The notes beneath the pieces are model-generated. The model ran no database searches, had not been told where the DNA came from, and saw only the letters and a program-made list of their open reading frames with translations. Positions 57,245-64,000 of a stretch of DNA of 64,000 nucleotides are shown here, piece by piece. The stretch spans positions 124,001 to 188,000 of the forward strand of contig NZ_LMLP01000021.1 in NCBI RefSeq assembly GCF_001421965.1, in the 5' to 3' direction. Every line of letters begins with the position of its first letter. Within the stretch, counting starts at the first letter, position 1. The stretch is from Sphingomonas sp. Leaf67 (GTDB lineage: Bacteria; Pseudomonadota; Alphaproteobacteria; Sphingomonadales; Sphingomonadaceae). The position numbers and the translations under genes were made by a program.

Positions 57245-57264
57245 AATAGAATAGCAATTCTAGT
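57245..57264 (+). promoter_or_regulatory. Regulon operator site D (TonB receptor promoter)
   Basis: AATAGAAT-AGCA-ATTCTAGT is the most diverged of the four operators but keeps the AGAAT/ATTCT core and the 4-base spacing. TTGACT (57230-57235) lies upstream, so the operator overlaps the expected -10. The TonB-receptor start is 49 bp downstream of the site. Confidence 0.75.
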
Positions 57265-57312
57265 TCTGAACGAGGGGCGGATACGCCTCCGACATCATGG
57301 AGAGGGGATCGT

Positions 57313-59628
57313 ATGACGACGTTCCGCCGCATCGCCAGCATGGCGCTTGCTAGTACTGCCATCTGGGTCGCTGCCCCGGCATGGGCGCAGACCGCCGAAC
57401 CGACCGGGGCGACGCCACCGACCACGGCCAACGACACGACGACGCAACGCGACGACAGCCAGCTCGAAGAGATCATCGTCACCGCGACCAAGGTCACGAC
57501 CCGACTGCAGGACACGCCGATCGCGATCCGCGCCGTCAGCGGTGCCGATCTGACCAAAGCCGCCGTTACCGACGTCAGCGGCTTGCAGCGTCTGGCCCCC
57601 GACCTTGGCATCACGCCCGATTCGGTGTTCACGAAGATCGCGATCCGCGGCGTTTCCAGCCAGGATATTTCCGAAAGCGCCGACCCGGCCCTCACCGTCT
57701 CGATCGACGGCGAATATGTGAACCGCCCGGTCGCGCTGAACGCCAACTTCTTCGACCTCGAACGGATCGAAGTGCTGCGCGGTCCGCAGGGCACGTTGTT
57801 CGGTCGCAATTCGACCGCCGGCGCGCTGAACATCGTCGCGGCCAAGCCGGTTCTGGGCAGCTTCGAAGGATCGGCCACCGCCGGCTATGGCAACTATAAC
57901 GCGATCTATGCGACCGGTGCCGTCAACGTACCGCTGGGCAACGACGTCGCGATCCGCATCGCCGGTCTGCACAACGAACATGACGGCTATGTCGACAACG
58001 GCTCGCTGGCCGGACAGGGCGACGACGCCAATGTCGATGCGGTGCGCGGCAGCATCCTGTTCGCGCCGGGCGCGCTCGAAGTCTATCTGGCCGGCGAATA
58101 TGTCGATGTGAACCAGACGGGTCCGGTACAGTATGGCCTGCTGGTCAACGGCGCGACGCCGGGCCTTACCGAACTGCCCGCGTCGGTCGCACCGCCCGCA
58201 ACCTATCCGACGCTGACGCAGCGGTTGGTGCCGAGCTTCGTCGATCTGCCGCAGACGTTCGACCCGGCCAGCTTCCCGATCGGCCGGCGCGGCAATTTCA
58301 AGAGCCAGCAATATGCGGTGCGCGGGCGTGTCGCCTATGACTTCGGTCCTGCGACGCTCAGCTATATCGGCGGCTATCGCCACGTCGACAACCAGGTCAT
58401 CCTGCCGCAGAACGGGTTCCTGCCCGAACAGTTCACCTTCTACAACGACCGCTACGACACGCGCACCCACAGCCACGAAGTCCGGCTGAACGGCGGCGCG
58501 CAGGGCAGCTTCGTCTGGCAGGTCGGCGGCTTCTATTTCCACGAGAACCAGATCATCGCGCGCGGCCTGTACCTGCCGCTGGCCAGTGCCTTCGCGAACT
58601 TCTTCTATCGTCCCTATGTGAAGTCGGAATCCAAGTCCGCTTTCGCGCAGGCGACCTATTGGCTGGTACCCGATACGCTCAGCTTCACCGGCGGCGTGCG
58701 TTATACCGACGACAAGAAGAATGCCGAATACATCAATTATGGCTTTTTCCGCACCCAGAACATGGTGCGTCCGCCTGCCGACGGCAGCGGCCCCGGCGCG
58801 GTCATCCGCTTCCCGTCCTATGCCGAGGACAAGATCACCTGGACGGCGGGCGTCGAATACAAGCCGGCGCGCGACAATATGCTGTATGCCAAGGTCAGCA
58901 CCGGGTTCAAAAGCGGCGGCTTCGATCTGGTCGGCGCGTTCAATGCGGAAAATCTGACCGCCTATGAAATCGGCTCGAAGAACCGGTTCCTGAACAACAC
59001 GCTCGAATTCAACGCATCCGCCTTTTACTACGATTACCAGGACCAGCAGGTGCAGGTCTATATCGACACCACGGTCGGCGCGCGGACGTTCAACGCGGGC
59101 AAAAGCCGGGTGTGGGGCATCGAAACCGACACCACGGTCAAGCTTTCGCCGCGCGACCGCCTGAGCCTGATCGTCAACTATATCGATGCGAAGCTGCAGG
59201 ACTTCGCCGGTATTCCCGCCCCGACGCTGACCAATCCCCCGGCCAACGTACCGCGGCTGACGCTCGACCTCGCCGGCAATGCCGCGCCGCAGGCACCGAA
59301 ATGGACGATCGGCATCAATTACAACAAGTCGATCGACCTCGGCCAAGGCTATGAACTGGTCGCCAACGGGTTCAGCCGGTTCAAGTCGGAATATTACCTG
59401 ACCGCGTTCAACTATCGCGGCGATCGGGTCGAAGCGTTCACGACGACCGATCTCAGCCTCGAACTGAACCTGCCGGGCGATAAGCTCAGCCTTCAGGGTT
59501 ATGTCCGCAACGTCGAGAACAACCGGGTGAAGACCTATGCCGGTTTCACCGGCGGCGGCATCAACATCTACAACTGGAACTTCGGCCAGCCGCGCACCTA
59601 CGGCGTGCAGGGTACGTTCCGCTTCTGA
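57313..59628 (+). CDS. TonB-dependent receptor of the glycoside regulon
   Basis: The 771-residue outer-membrane protein has a signal peptide (TTFRRIASMALASTAIWVAAPAWAQ). The TonB box and plug follow (LEEIIVTATKVTTRLQDTPI; LERIEVLRGPQGTLFGRNSTAGALNI), then the barrel ending YGVQGTFRF. The aromatic final residue is typical of barrel proteins. It probably imports the aromatic glycoside. It is the first gene after operator site D and is followed by a terminator. Confidence 0.9.
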   Translation: MTTFRRIASMALASTAIWVAAPAWAQTAEPTGATPPTTANDTTTQRDDSQLEEIIVTATKVTTRLQDTPIAIRAVSGADLTKAAVTDVSGLQRLAPDLGITPDSVFTKIAIRGVSSQDISESADPALTVSIDGEYVNRPVALNANFFDLERIEVLRGPQGTLFGRNSTAGALNIVAAKPVLGSFEGSATAGYGNYNAIYATGAVNVPLGNDVAIRIAGLHNEHDGYVDNGSLAGQGDDANVDAVRGSILFAPGALEVYLAGEYVDVNQTGPVQYGLLVNGATPGLTELPASVAPPATYPTLTQRLVPSFVDLPQTFDPASFPIGRRGNFKSQQYAVRGRVAYDFGPATLSYIGGYRHVDNQVILPQNGFLPEQFTFYNDRYDTRTHSHEVRLNGGAQGSFVWQVGGFYFHENQIIARGLYLPLASAFANFFYRPYVKSESKSAFAQATYWLVPDTLSFTGGVRYTDDKKNAEYINYGFFRTQNMVRPPADGSGPGAVIRFPSYAEDKITWTAGVEYKPARDNMLYAKVSTGFKSGGFDLVGAFNAENLTAYEIGSKNRFLNNTLEFNASAFYYDYQDQQVQVYIDTTVGARTFNAGKSRVWGIETDTTVKLSPRDRLSLIVNYIDAKLQDFAGIPAPTLTNPPANVPRLTLDLAGNAAPQAPKWTIGINYNKSIDLGQGYELVANGFSRFKSEYYLTAFNYRGDRVEAFTTTDLSLELNLPGDKLSLQGYVRNVENNRVKTYAGFTGGGINIYNWNFGQPRTYGVQGTFRF

Positions 59629-59640
59629 CAATCCCCAAAC

Positions 59641-59675
59641 CGGGTCGGCGCTCGACGCGCCGGCCCGTCCCTTTT
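59641..59675 (+). terminator. Rho-independent terminator after the TonB receptor
   Basis: CGGGTCGGCGC pairs with GCGCCGGCCCG (one G-T pair), followed by TCCCTTTTT. It separates the TonB-receptor gene from the ring-cleavage operon, so part of the transcripts may stop here and lower downstream expression. Confidence 0.75.
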
Positions 59676-59693
59676 TCCCGAATGGAGGCGAGC

Positions 59694-60596
59694 ATGGCCC
59701 GCGTTTCTGAAATCCGGTTCGTCGGTTATGCCGTACCCGATCTGGCGGCGGAGCGACGCTTCTACGCCGATGTCTGGGGGTTGACCGAGGTGCCGTCGGC
59801 CGACGGCATGGCCTATTTTGCCGCGGAAGGAACCGACGAGAAATATGTCGTCCGTCTGCGGGAGGACGCGACGCAGCGGATCGACGTCATCGGCTGGGCT
59901 GCCGAAACACGCGCCGATGTCGATGCGCTGTTCGAACAGGTGAAGGCGAACGACGGCAAGATCATCAGCGAACCGCATGATCTGGACACGCTGGGCGGCG
60001 GCTATGGCTTCCGCTTCTTCGACCCCAACGGCTTCACGCTCCAGATTTCGGCGGACGTCGAACGCGGGACCAAGCGCGAACTGGCGAAGGGCGAGGCGAT
60101 CCCGGTCAAGATCAGCCACGTCGTCATGCACTCGCCCGACCACAAGGCATTGGTCGCATGGTATGAAAGGGCGCTGGGCTTCCGCGTGTCGGACTGGCTG
60201 GGCGATTTCATGTGCTTCATGCGCTGCAACAGCTGGCACCACCGGCTGGCGTTCCTGCCCGGGCCGCCCTGCTTCAACCATGTCGCCTATGACGTGCTGA
60301 CCATGGACGACATGATGCGCGGCGTCGGCCGGCTGAAGCGCAACGACGTCGACATCAAATGGGGGCCGGGCCGACATACGGCGGGCAACAACACCTTCAG
60401 CTACTTCACGACGCCCAACAACAATGTCGTCGAGTATACGTCGGAACTGGAGGAGGTCGACGACGACCATCACCAGCATCAGGTCCATGTGCCCCGCCCC
60501 GATACGATGGACCAGTGGGGCAGCGGTATCGGCGGTCCGCAGACCATGCCCAAGCCCGCGCCCGATGCCGGGCTGTGGCAGGCGGCGGTGGCGTAA
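59694..60596 (+). CDS. Type I extradiol (VOC) ring-cleavage dioxygenase
   Basis: The 300-residue protein has two VOC modules. The Fe(II) ligands His142 (ISHVVMHSPDH), His196 (CFNHVAYDV) and Glu247 (NNVVEYTSE) form a 2-His-1-carboxylate triad, with His182/His183 and Tyr237 near the site. Such enzymes open catechol-type rings next to the hydroxyls using O2. GGAGG 5-10 bases upstream supports ATG 59694 over ATG 59682. It is the first gene of the hydrolase - cyclase - FAH group. The substrate is probably the aglycone or a metabolite of it. Confidence 0.88.
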   Translation: MARVSEIRFVGYAVPDLAAERRFYADVWGLTEVPSADGMAYFAAEGTDEKYVVRLREDATQRIDVIGWAAETRADVDALFEQVKANDGKIISEPHDLDTLGGGYGFRFFDPNGFTLQISADVERGTKRELAKGEAIPVKISHVVMHSPDHKALVAWYERALGFRVSDWLGDFMCFMRCNSWHHRLAFLPGPPCFNHVAYDVLTMDDMMRGVGRLKRNDVDIKWGPGRHTAGNNTFSYFTTPNNNVVEYTSELEEVDDDHHQHQVHVPRPDTMDQWGSGIGGPQTMPKPAPDAGLWQAAVA

Positions 60597-60601
60597 GCGA
60601 C

Positions 60602-61759
60602 ATGGCGCTGTACGAACCTTTCCCCAATTACATTTGGAACCTGTCGGTCGCGATCGCGATGGAGTCGGGCGCGCAGCTCGGCGAGATCATCGACATGTGC
60701 CAGCCGCTCACGCAAGCGGCGGCGACCGGTGCGGATGCCGGCACGCCGCAGTTCATGGCGGCATGGGCGGCGATGGGGACCAAGCTGATCGAGCTGGCCG
60801 CCGAGGACGAGGCCAAGGGGCGCGCCTTTTCCGCGTCGAACAAGCTGGAGCGCGCGTCGCTCTACCTGTTCACCGCCGAACGGATGCAGGGCCATGGCGC
60901 GCCGGGGCGCAAGGAAACCTATGCCAAGGCACGCGAGGCGTTCGACCGTTCGACGGTGCTGGGCGCGCTGAACCGTGAGCGGGTGGAGATTCCGCTGGCG
61001 ACGGGCACGATGCCCGCGCTCTACACCCGTGCGCCGGGGCAGGGCGCCAAGCCGGTGGTGGTGTTCTGCAACGGTCTCGACAGTTGCAAGGAGCTGTTGT
61101 TCTGGACCCGCCTGCCGCACGAACTGGCGCGGCGTGGCATTTCGACGCTCTGCGTCGATCAGCCGGGGTCGGGGGAAGCATTGCGGTTGCAGAACCTGCC
61201 CGTCGATCCGCACAGCGAGCATTGGGCGAGCAGGGCGGTCGACTGGCTGGAGCAGCAGGCCGATGTCGATCCTGATCGTATCGGCATGACCGGCATTTCG
61301 CTGGGCGGCCATTTCGCGCCGCGCGCCGTCGCATACGAACCGCGCTTCGCCAGCGGCGCGGTGTGGGGTGCGAACCACAATTGGCGTGAAGTTCAGGACA
61401 AGCGCATGGCGCGCGAGGGCGAGAACCCCGTCCCGCATTACTGGAAGCACGTCCACTGGGCGTTCGGTGCCAGCGACCAGGACGATTTCCTCGGCAAATC
61501 GGAGGCGATGAACCTCAACGGCCATATCGACCGCATCACGGTGCCGTTCCTCGTGACGCACGGTGCCAACGACCGGCAGATCGGCGTCGCGTACGCCGAC
61601 GACCTCTACGACCAGCTGGTCAACTCCCCCCGCCGTGAAAAGGTGATCTTCACAGCCCGCGAAGGCGGGGTCGAGCATGTCGGCGCCGACAACATGGCCT
61701 ATGGCCGTGACCTGCTGGCCGACTGGTTCGCCGAGACGCTGGGGGGTGCCACGGCATGA
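60602..61759 (+). CDS. Alpha/beta hydrolase, FrsA/DHPON-hydrolase-like C-C bond hydrolase
   Basis: The 385-residue protein has an N-terminal helical cap of about 120 residues. The alpha/beta core has Ser233 in GISLGG, Asp324 in THGANDRQIG and His359 in GGVEHVGADN as the probable triad. The architecture matches the group that includes 2,6-dihydroxypseudooxynicotine hydrolase, which cuts C-C bonds. It probably hydrolyses the ring-fission product. It overlaps the cyclase gene by 4 bp (ATGA). Confidence 0.83.
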   Translation: MALYEPFPNYIWNLSVAIAMESGAQLGEIIDMCQPLTQAAATGADAGTPQFMAAWAAMGTKLIELAAEDEAKGRAFSASNKLERASLYLFTAERMQGHGAPGRKETYAKAREAFDRSTVLGALNRERVEIPLATGTMPALYTRAPGQGAKPVVVFCNGLDSCKELLFWTRLPHELARRGISTLCVDQPGSGEALRLQNLPVDPHSEHWASRAVDWLEQQADVDPDRIGMTGISLGGHFAPRAVAYEPRFASGAVWGANHNWREVQDKRMAREGENPVPHYWKHVHWAFGASDQDDFLGKSEAMNLNGHIDRITVPFLVTHGANDRQIGVAYADDLYDQLVNSPRREKVIFTAREGGVEHVGADNMAYGRDLLADWFAETLGGATA

Positions 61760-62541
61760 CCCGCCGCATCCTCGACCTTTCCATCGCGATCGACCCGGAC
61801 GTCGTCACCGATCCGCCGTTCATGCGACCGACCATCACCCGCCAGACCCATGCCGAGACGGTGGCGGAAGCGGCGATGTTCTTTCCCGGCATCACCGCCG
61901 ACAAGATGGCGGGTGGCGAAGGCTTTGCCGCGTCGGAGACGCTGACGCTGTCGACGCACAACGGCACGCACCTCGACGCGCCGTGGCATTATCACCCGAC
62001 CATGGACGGCGGCAAACCGGCGCTGACCATCGACGAAATCCCCCTCGACTGGTGCCTGCAACCCGGCGTCAAGCTCGACTTTCGGCATTTGCCCGACGGC
62101 CATGTCGTGACCGCTGCCGAAGTCGAGGCGGAACTGGTGCGGATCGGCCATACGCTGCGCCCGCTCGACATCGTGCTGGTCAACACTGCCGCCGGCGCGG
62201 CGCTGGGGCGGCCCGACTTTCTCGGCAAAGGTTGCGGCATGGGCTATGACGCGACCATGTACCTGACCCGCCAGGGGGTACGGGTCACCGGCACCGATGC
62301 GTGGAGCTGGGACGCACCGTTCAGCCACACCGCCGCCAAAGTCGCGGAGACCGGAAACTATTCTCTGGTGTGGGAAGGGCACAAGGCCGGGCGCGACATC
62401 GGCTATTGCCACATGGAGAAGCTCACCCAGCTCGACCAGCTGCCCGCCACCGGGTTCATCGTGTCGTGCCTGCCGGTCAAGGTGAAGCGCGGATCGGCGG
62501 GCTGGTGCCGTGCGGTCGCGATCTTCGAGGATGGGCTGTGA
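61756..62541 (+). CDS. Cyclase-family (KynB-like) metal hydrolase
   Basis: The 261-residue protein has the family metal motif STHNGTHLDAPWHYH (His68, His72, Asp74, His78/His80). Family members include kynurenine formamidase and isatin or other amide/lactone hydrolases. Within a ring-cleavage operon it probably hydrolyses a lactone or amide. ATG 61756 overlaps the previous stop, and its own stop overlaps the next GTG. Confidence 0.88.
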   Translation: MTRRILDLSIAIDPDVVTDPPFMRPTITRQTHAETVAEAAMFFPGITADKMAGGEGFAASETLTLSTHNGTHLDAPWHYHPTMDGGKPALTIDEIPLDWCLQPGVKLDFRHLPDGHVVTAAEVEAELVRIGHTLRPLDIVLVNTAAGAALGRPDFLGKGCGMGYDATMYLTRQGVRVTGTDAWSWDAPFSHTAAKVAETGNYSLVWEGHKAGRDIGYCHMEKLTQLDQLPATGFIVSCLPVKVKRGSAGWCRAVAIFEDGL

Positions 62542-63476
62542 GACTCGCGACCCGCGCCGACGGCAGCCGCGACGGCACACTGGTCGTCGTGTCGGACGAT
62601 GCGCAGCGGTGCCTGCCCGCCGACATGACGTTGCAAGCGGCGCTCGACGACTGGACCCGGACCGAGCCAGCGTTGCGCGTGCTGGCACAGCGGCTCGACG
62701 CGGGGCAGGGCGAGCCGCTCGATACCGCCACGCTGCTCGCCCCGTTGCCGCGTGCATGGCAATGGCTCGACGGCTCGGCTTTCCCGACGCACGGGCACCT
62801 CATGCAGCAGGCGTTCAAGCTGCCGCCGATCGAGACGACCAAGCCGCTGATGTATCAGGGGATGTCGCATCGCTTTTTGTCGGCGACCGAGGACGTGCCG
62901 TTCCCCAGCGAGGCCGATGGCATCGATTTCGAAGGCGAGTTCGCGGTCGTCACCGGCGACGTGCCGATGGGGTGCCGCGCCGACGAGGCGCTCGACCATA
63001 TCCGCTTGGTTCTGCTCCTCAACGACTGGTCGCTGCGCACGATCGCACCGGTCGAGATGAAGACCGGGTTCGGTTGGGTACAGGCCAAGCCAGCCTGTTC
63101 GGTCGCGCCTTTTGCGGTGACGCCGGACGCACTGGGCGACGCATGGGCCGATGGCCGCGTCTGTCTGCCGCTGACCGTCGAGATCAACGGCGAATGGTTC
63201 GGCAGCCCGGTCGGTGGCGCCATGGCCTATGGCTTTCACGACCTGATCGCCCACGCCGCCCGCACCCGCGATTTGCCCGCCGGCACGATCATCGGATCGG
63301 GCACCGTGTCCAACGCCAACCATGCCAAGGTCGGATCGACCTGTCTGTCCGAACGCCGCGCCATCGACGCGATCGCCGGTCGGCCCCTCACGCCGTTCCT
63401 CAGCTTCGGTGACCGGGTCACGATGCACGCCGGCGACCGCTTCGGCACCCTTGGCCAACGGGTCGTCCAGCGGTGA
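62538..63476 (+). CDS. Fumarylacetoacetate hydrolase (FAH)-family protein
   Basis: The 312-residue protein begins at GTG 62538 (GTGA overlap). The FAH metal site is intact: Glu-x-Glu in DFEGEFAVV and the aspartate in LLLNDWSLRTIAP. GSPVGGAMAYGFHDLIAHAA and GTIIGSGTVSN follow. Such enzymes hydrolyse or hydrate dicarbonyl products late in aromatic meta-cleavage pathways. It is the last clear catabolic gene of the unit. Confidence 0.88.
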   Translation: MRLATRADGSRDGTLVVVSDDAQRCLPADMTLQAALDDWTRTEPALRVLAQRLDAGQGEPLDTATLLAPLPRAWQWLDGSAFPTHGHLMQQAFKLPPIETTKPLMYQGMSHRFLSATEDVPFPSEADGIDFEGEFAVVTGDVPMGCRADEALDHIRLVLLLNDWSLRTIAPVEMKTGFGWVQAKPACSVAPFAVTPDALGDAWADGRVCLPLTVEINGEWFGSPVGGAMAYGFHDLIAHAARTRDLPAGTIIGSGTVSNANHAKVGSTCLSERRAIDAIAGRPLTPFLSFGDRVTMHAGDRFGTLGQRVVQR

Positions 63477-63634
63477 TCCACGCCTTCTTCTCCAGCCCCG
63501 AGGAAATCATCGACGAAGCCCGTAACGGGCGGATGGTCTTCGTGGTCGACAAGCTCGGGCTCGACCTGATGGCGCGCAACAACGGCTATGGGCTGGACAC
63601 CGTCGATGAACGGCCGCTGCGGGACACCGCGTAA
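63473..63634 (+). pseudogene. RibB (DHBP synthase)-like remnant with internal deletion
   Basis: GTG 63473 overlaps the FAH stop (GTGA) and opens a 53-codon frame. PEEIIDEARNGRMVFVVD matches the RibB N-terminus, where DDEDRENEGDL should follow. Instead the sequence jumps in frame to KLGLDLMARNNGYG, resembling a later RibB segment. About 50 residues including the catalytic acidic loop are missing, so it cannot be an active synthase. It may be a decayed gene or a repurposed small protein. Confidence 0.5.
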
Positions 63635-63696
63635 CGAATTTCAACCTGCCGTCACCGGCACGCACGATGTCGGGGTGGCCAATTTGGGAGTGGACG

Positions 63697-63816
63697 ATGC
63701 GGATGAAGGATCAGGCCGGGATGCGCCGGTTCGAAGATGCACGCTGTGCGGCGATGGCGATCAGCGCGCTGACGGCATTGGTCGGGTCGTTCTGGATGGC
63801 CGGCATCCTGTACTGA
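63697..63816 (+). CDS. Possible 39-residue small protein with one membrane helix
   Basis: ATG 63697 with GGGAG upstream opens MRMKDQAGMRRFEDARCAAM, then a hydrophobic segment (AISALTALVGSFWMAGILY). No homology is recognised. It could be a chance frame. It sits in the 524-bp region after the FAH gene. Confidence 0.35.
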   Translation: MRMKDQAGMRRFEDARCAAMAISALTALVGSFWMAGILY

Positions 63817-63871
63817 ACGGGGGCAGCGATGCGCCGCGACCGATCGGCAGTTCGCCACCCGTTACAAACTT

Positions 63872-63895
63872 GATTATCGCACCGATTATTGTACC
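63872..63895 (+). repeat. 12-bp tandem direct repeat upstream of a start codon
   Basis: GATTATCGCACC is followed directly by GATTATTGTACC. It lies about 90 bp before the ATG at 63982 in an AT-richer stretch, so it could be a regulator site for the gene leaving the window. Confidence 0.4.
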
Positions 63896-63981
63896 AGACG
63901 AACCACAAAATAGCGGGCAGGCGCTCGCCAGGCATACGGGGTGCGGTGCGCACCACGGGGCCGTAGAATGGGAAGGGTCCT

Positions 63982-64000
63982 ATGTCTGCGGTCTATCAGC
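63982..64000 (+). CDS. Start of a gene truncated by the window edge
   Basis: ATG 63982, preceded by GGAAGG about 5-10 bases upstream, begins MSAVYQ and runs off the window. Too little is present to name it. Confidence 0.35.

Noticed and set aside
57295..59631. A 778-codon minus-strand frame opposite the island TonB receptor
   Set aside because: No recognisable protein; the receptor on the plus strand has signal peptide, plug and barrel.

Overview
The window is a high-GC, gene-dense chromosomal segment. It most resembles a sphingomonad (Sphingomonadales, Alphaproteobacteria). The reasons are the GyrB sequence with alphaproteobacterial features, a groESL operon under a CIRCE operator, three large TonB-dependent receptors, HWE-family signalling, many twin-arginine leaders, and dispersed palindromic repeats typical of that group. 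No rRNA, tRNA, CRISPR array, insertion sequence or prophage was seen.

Layout. Positions 1-9.8 kb hold a truncated acyltransferase, groEL/groES, a MATE pump, a TetR regulator and a three-gene EmrAB-TolC-like efflux operon. Positions 9.9-17.4 kb hold an AcvB/VirJ-type hydrolase overlapping mprF (lysyl-phosphatidylglycerol metabolism), small envelope genes, a Pit phosphate transporter and a polytopic membrane protein. Positions 17.4-31 kb hold a sulfotransferase/glycosyltransferase pair, a GH51 arabinofuranosidase, era, two TonB receptors and a flavin-dependent halogenase, which looks like a plant-polysaccharide scavenging region. At 31.2-33.7 kb is gyrB. Positions 33.8-35.4 kb are a decaying resistance islet: an arsB relic with frameshifts, an intact BigR/SqrR-like sensor plus rhodanese, and a TauE/SafE relic. 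Positions 35.5-41.5 kb are a signalling and stress block (HWE kinase, response regulator, repeat-containing stress protein, PAS-LuxR regulator, GlsB-type membrane protein).

The most interesting part is 42.1-63.6 kb. It appears to be one catabolic island for aromatic glycosides, including C-glycosides. It encodes a periplasmic GMC glycoside 3-dehydrogenase with its twin-arginine partner, a TIM-barrel protein followed by a DUF6379 protein (the alpha/beta pair of C-glycoside deglycosidases), a secreted DUF1080 3-keto-glycoside hydrolase, a GH3 beta-glucosidase, three MFS porters and a TonB receptor. It also encodes an apparent aglycone ring-cleavage module: flavin monooxygenase plus FMN reductase, extradiol dioxygenase, C-C hydrolase, cyclase and FAH-family hydrolase.

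Four near-identical 20-bp inverted repeats (ATNAGAAT-N4-RTTCTNRT) sit in the promoter regions that drive these transcription units, including the island's own TetR gene. This supports a single regulon of about 18 genes. The pathway assignment is inference from families and context; the operator repeats, gene overlaps and motifs are read directly from the sequence.
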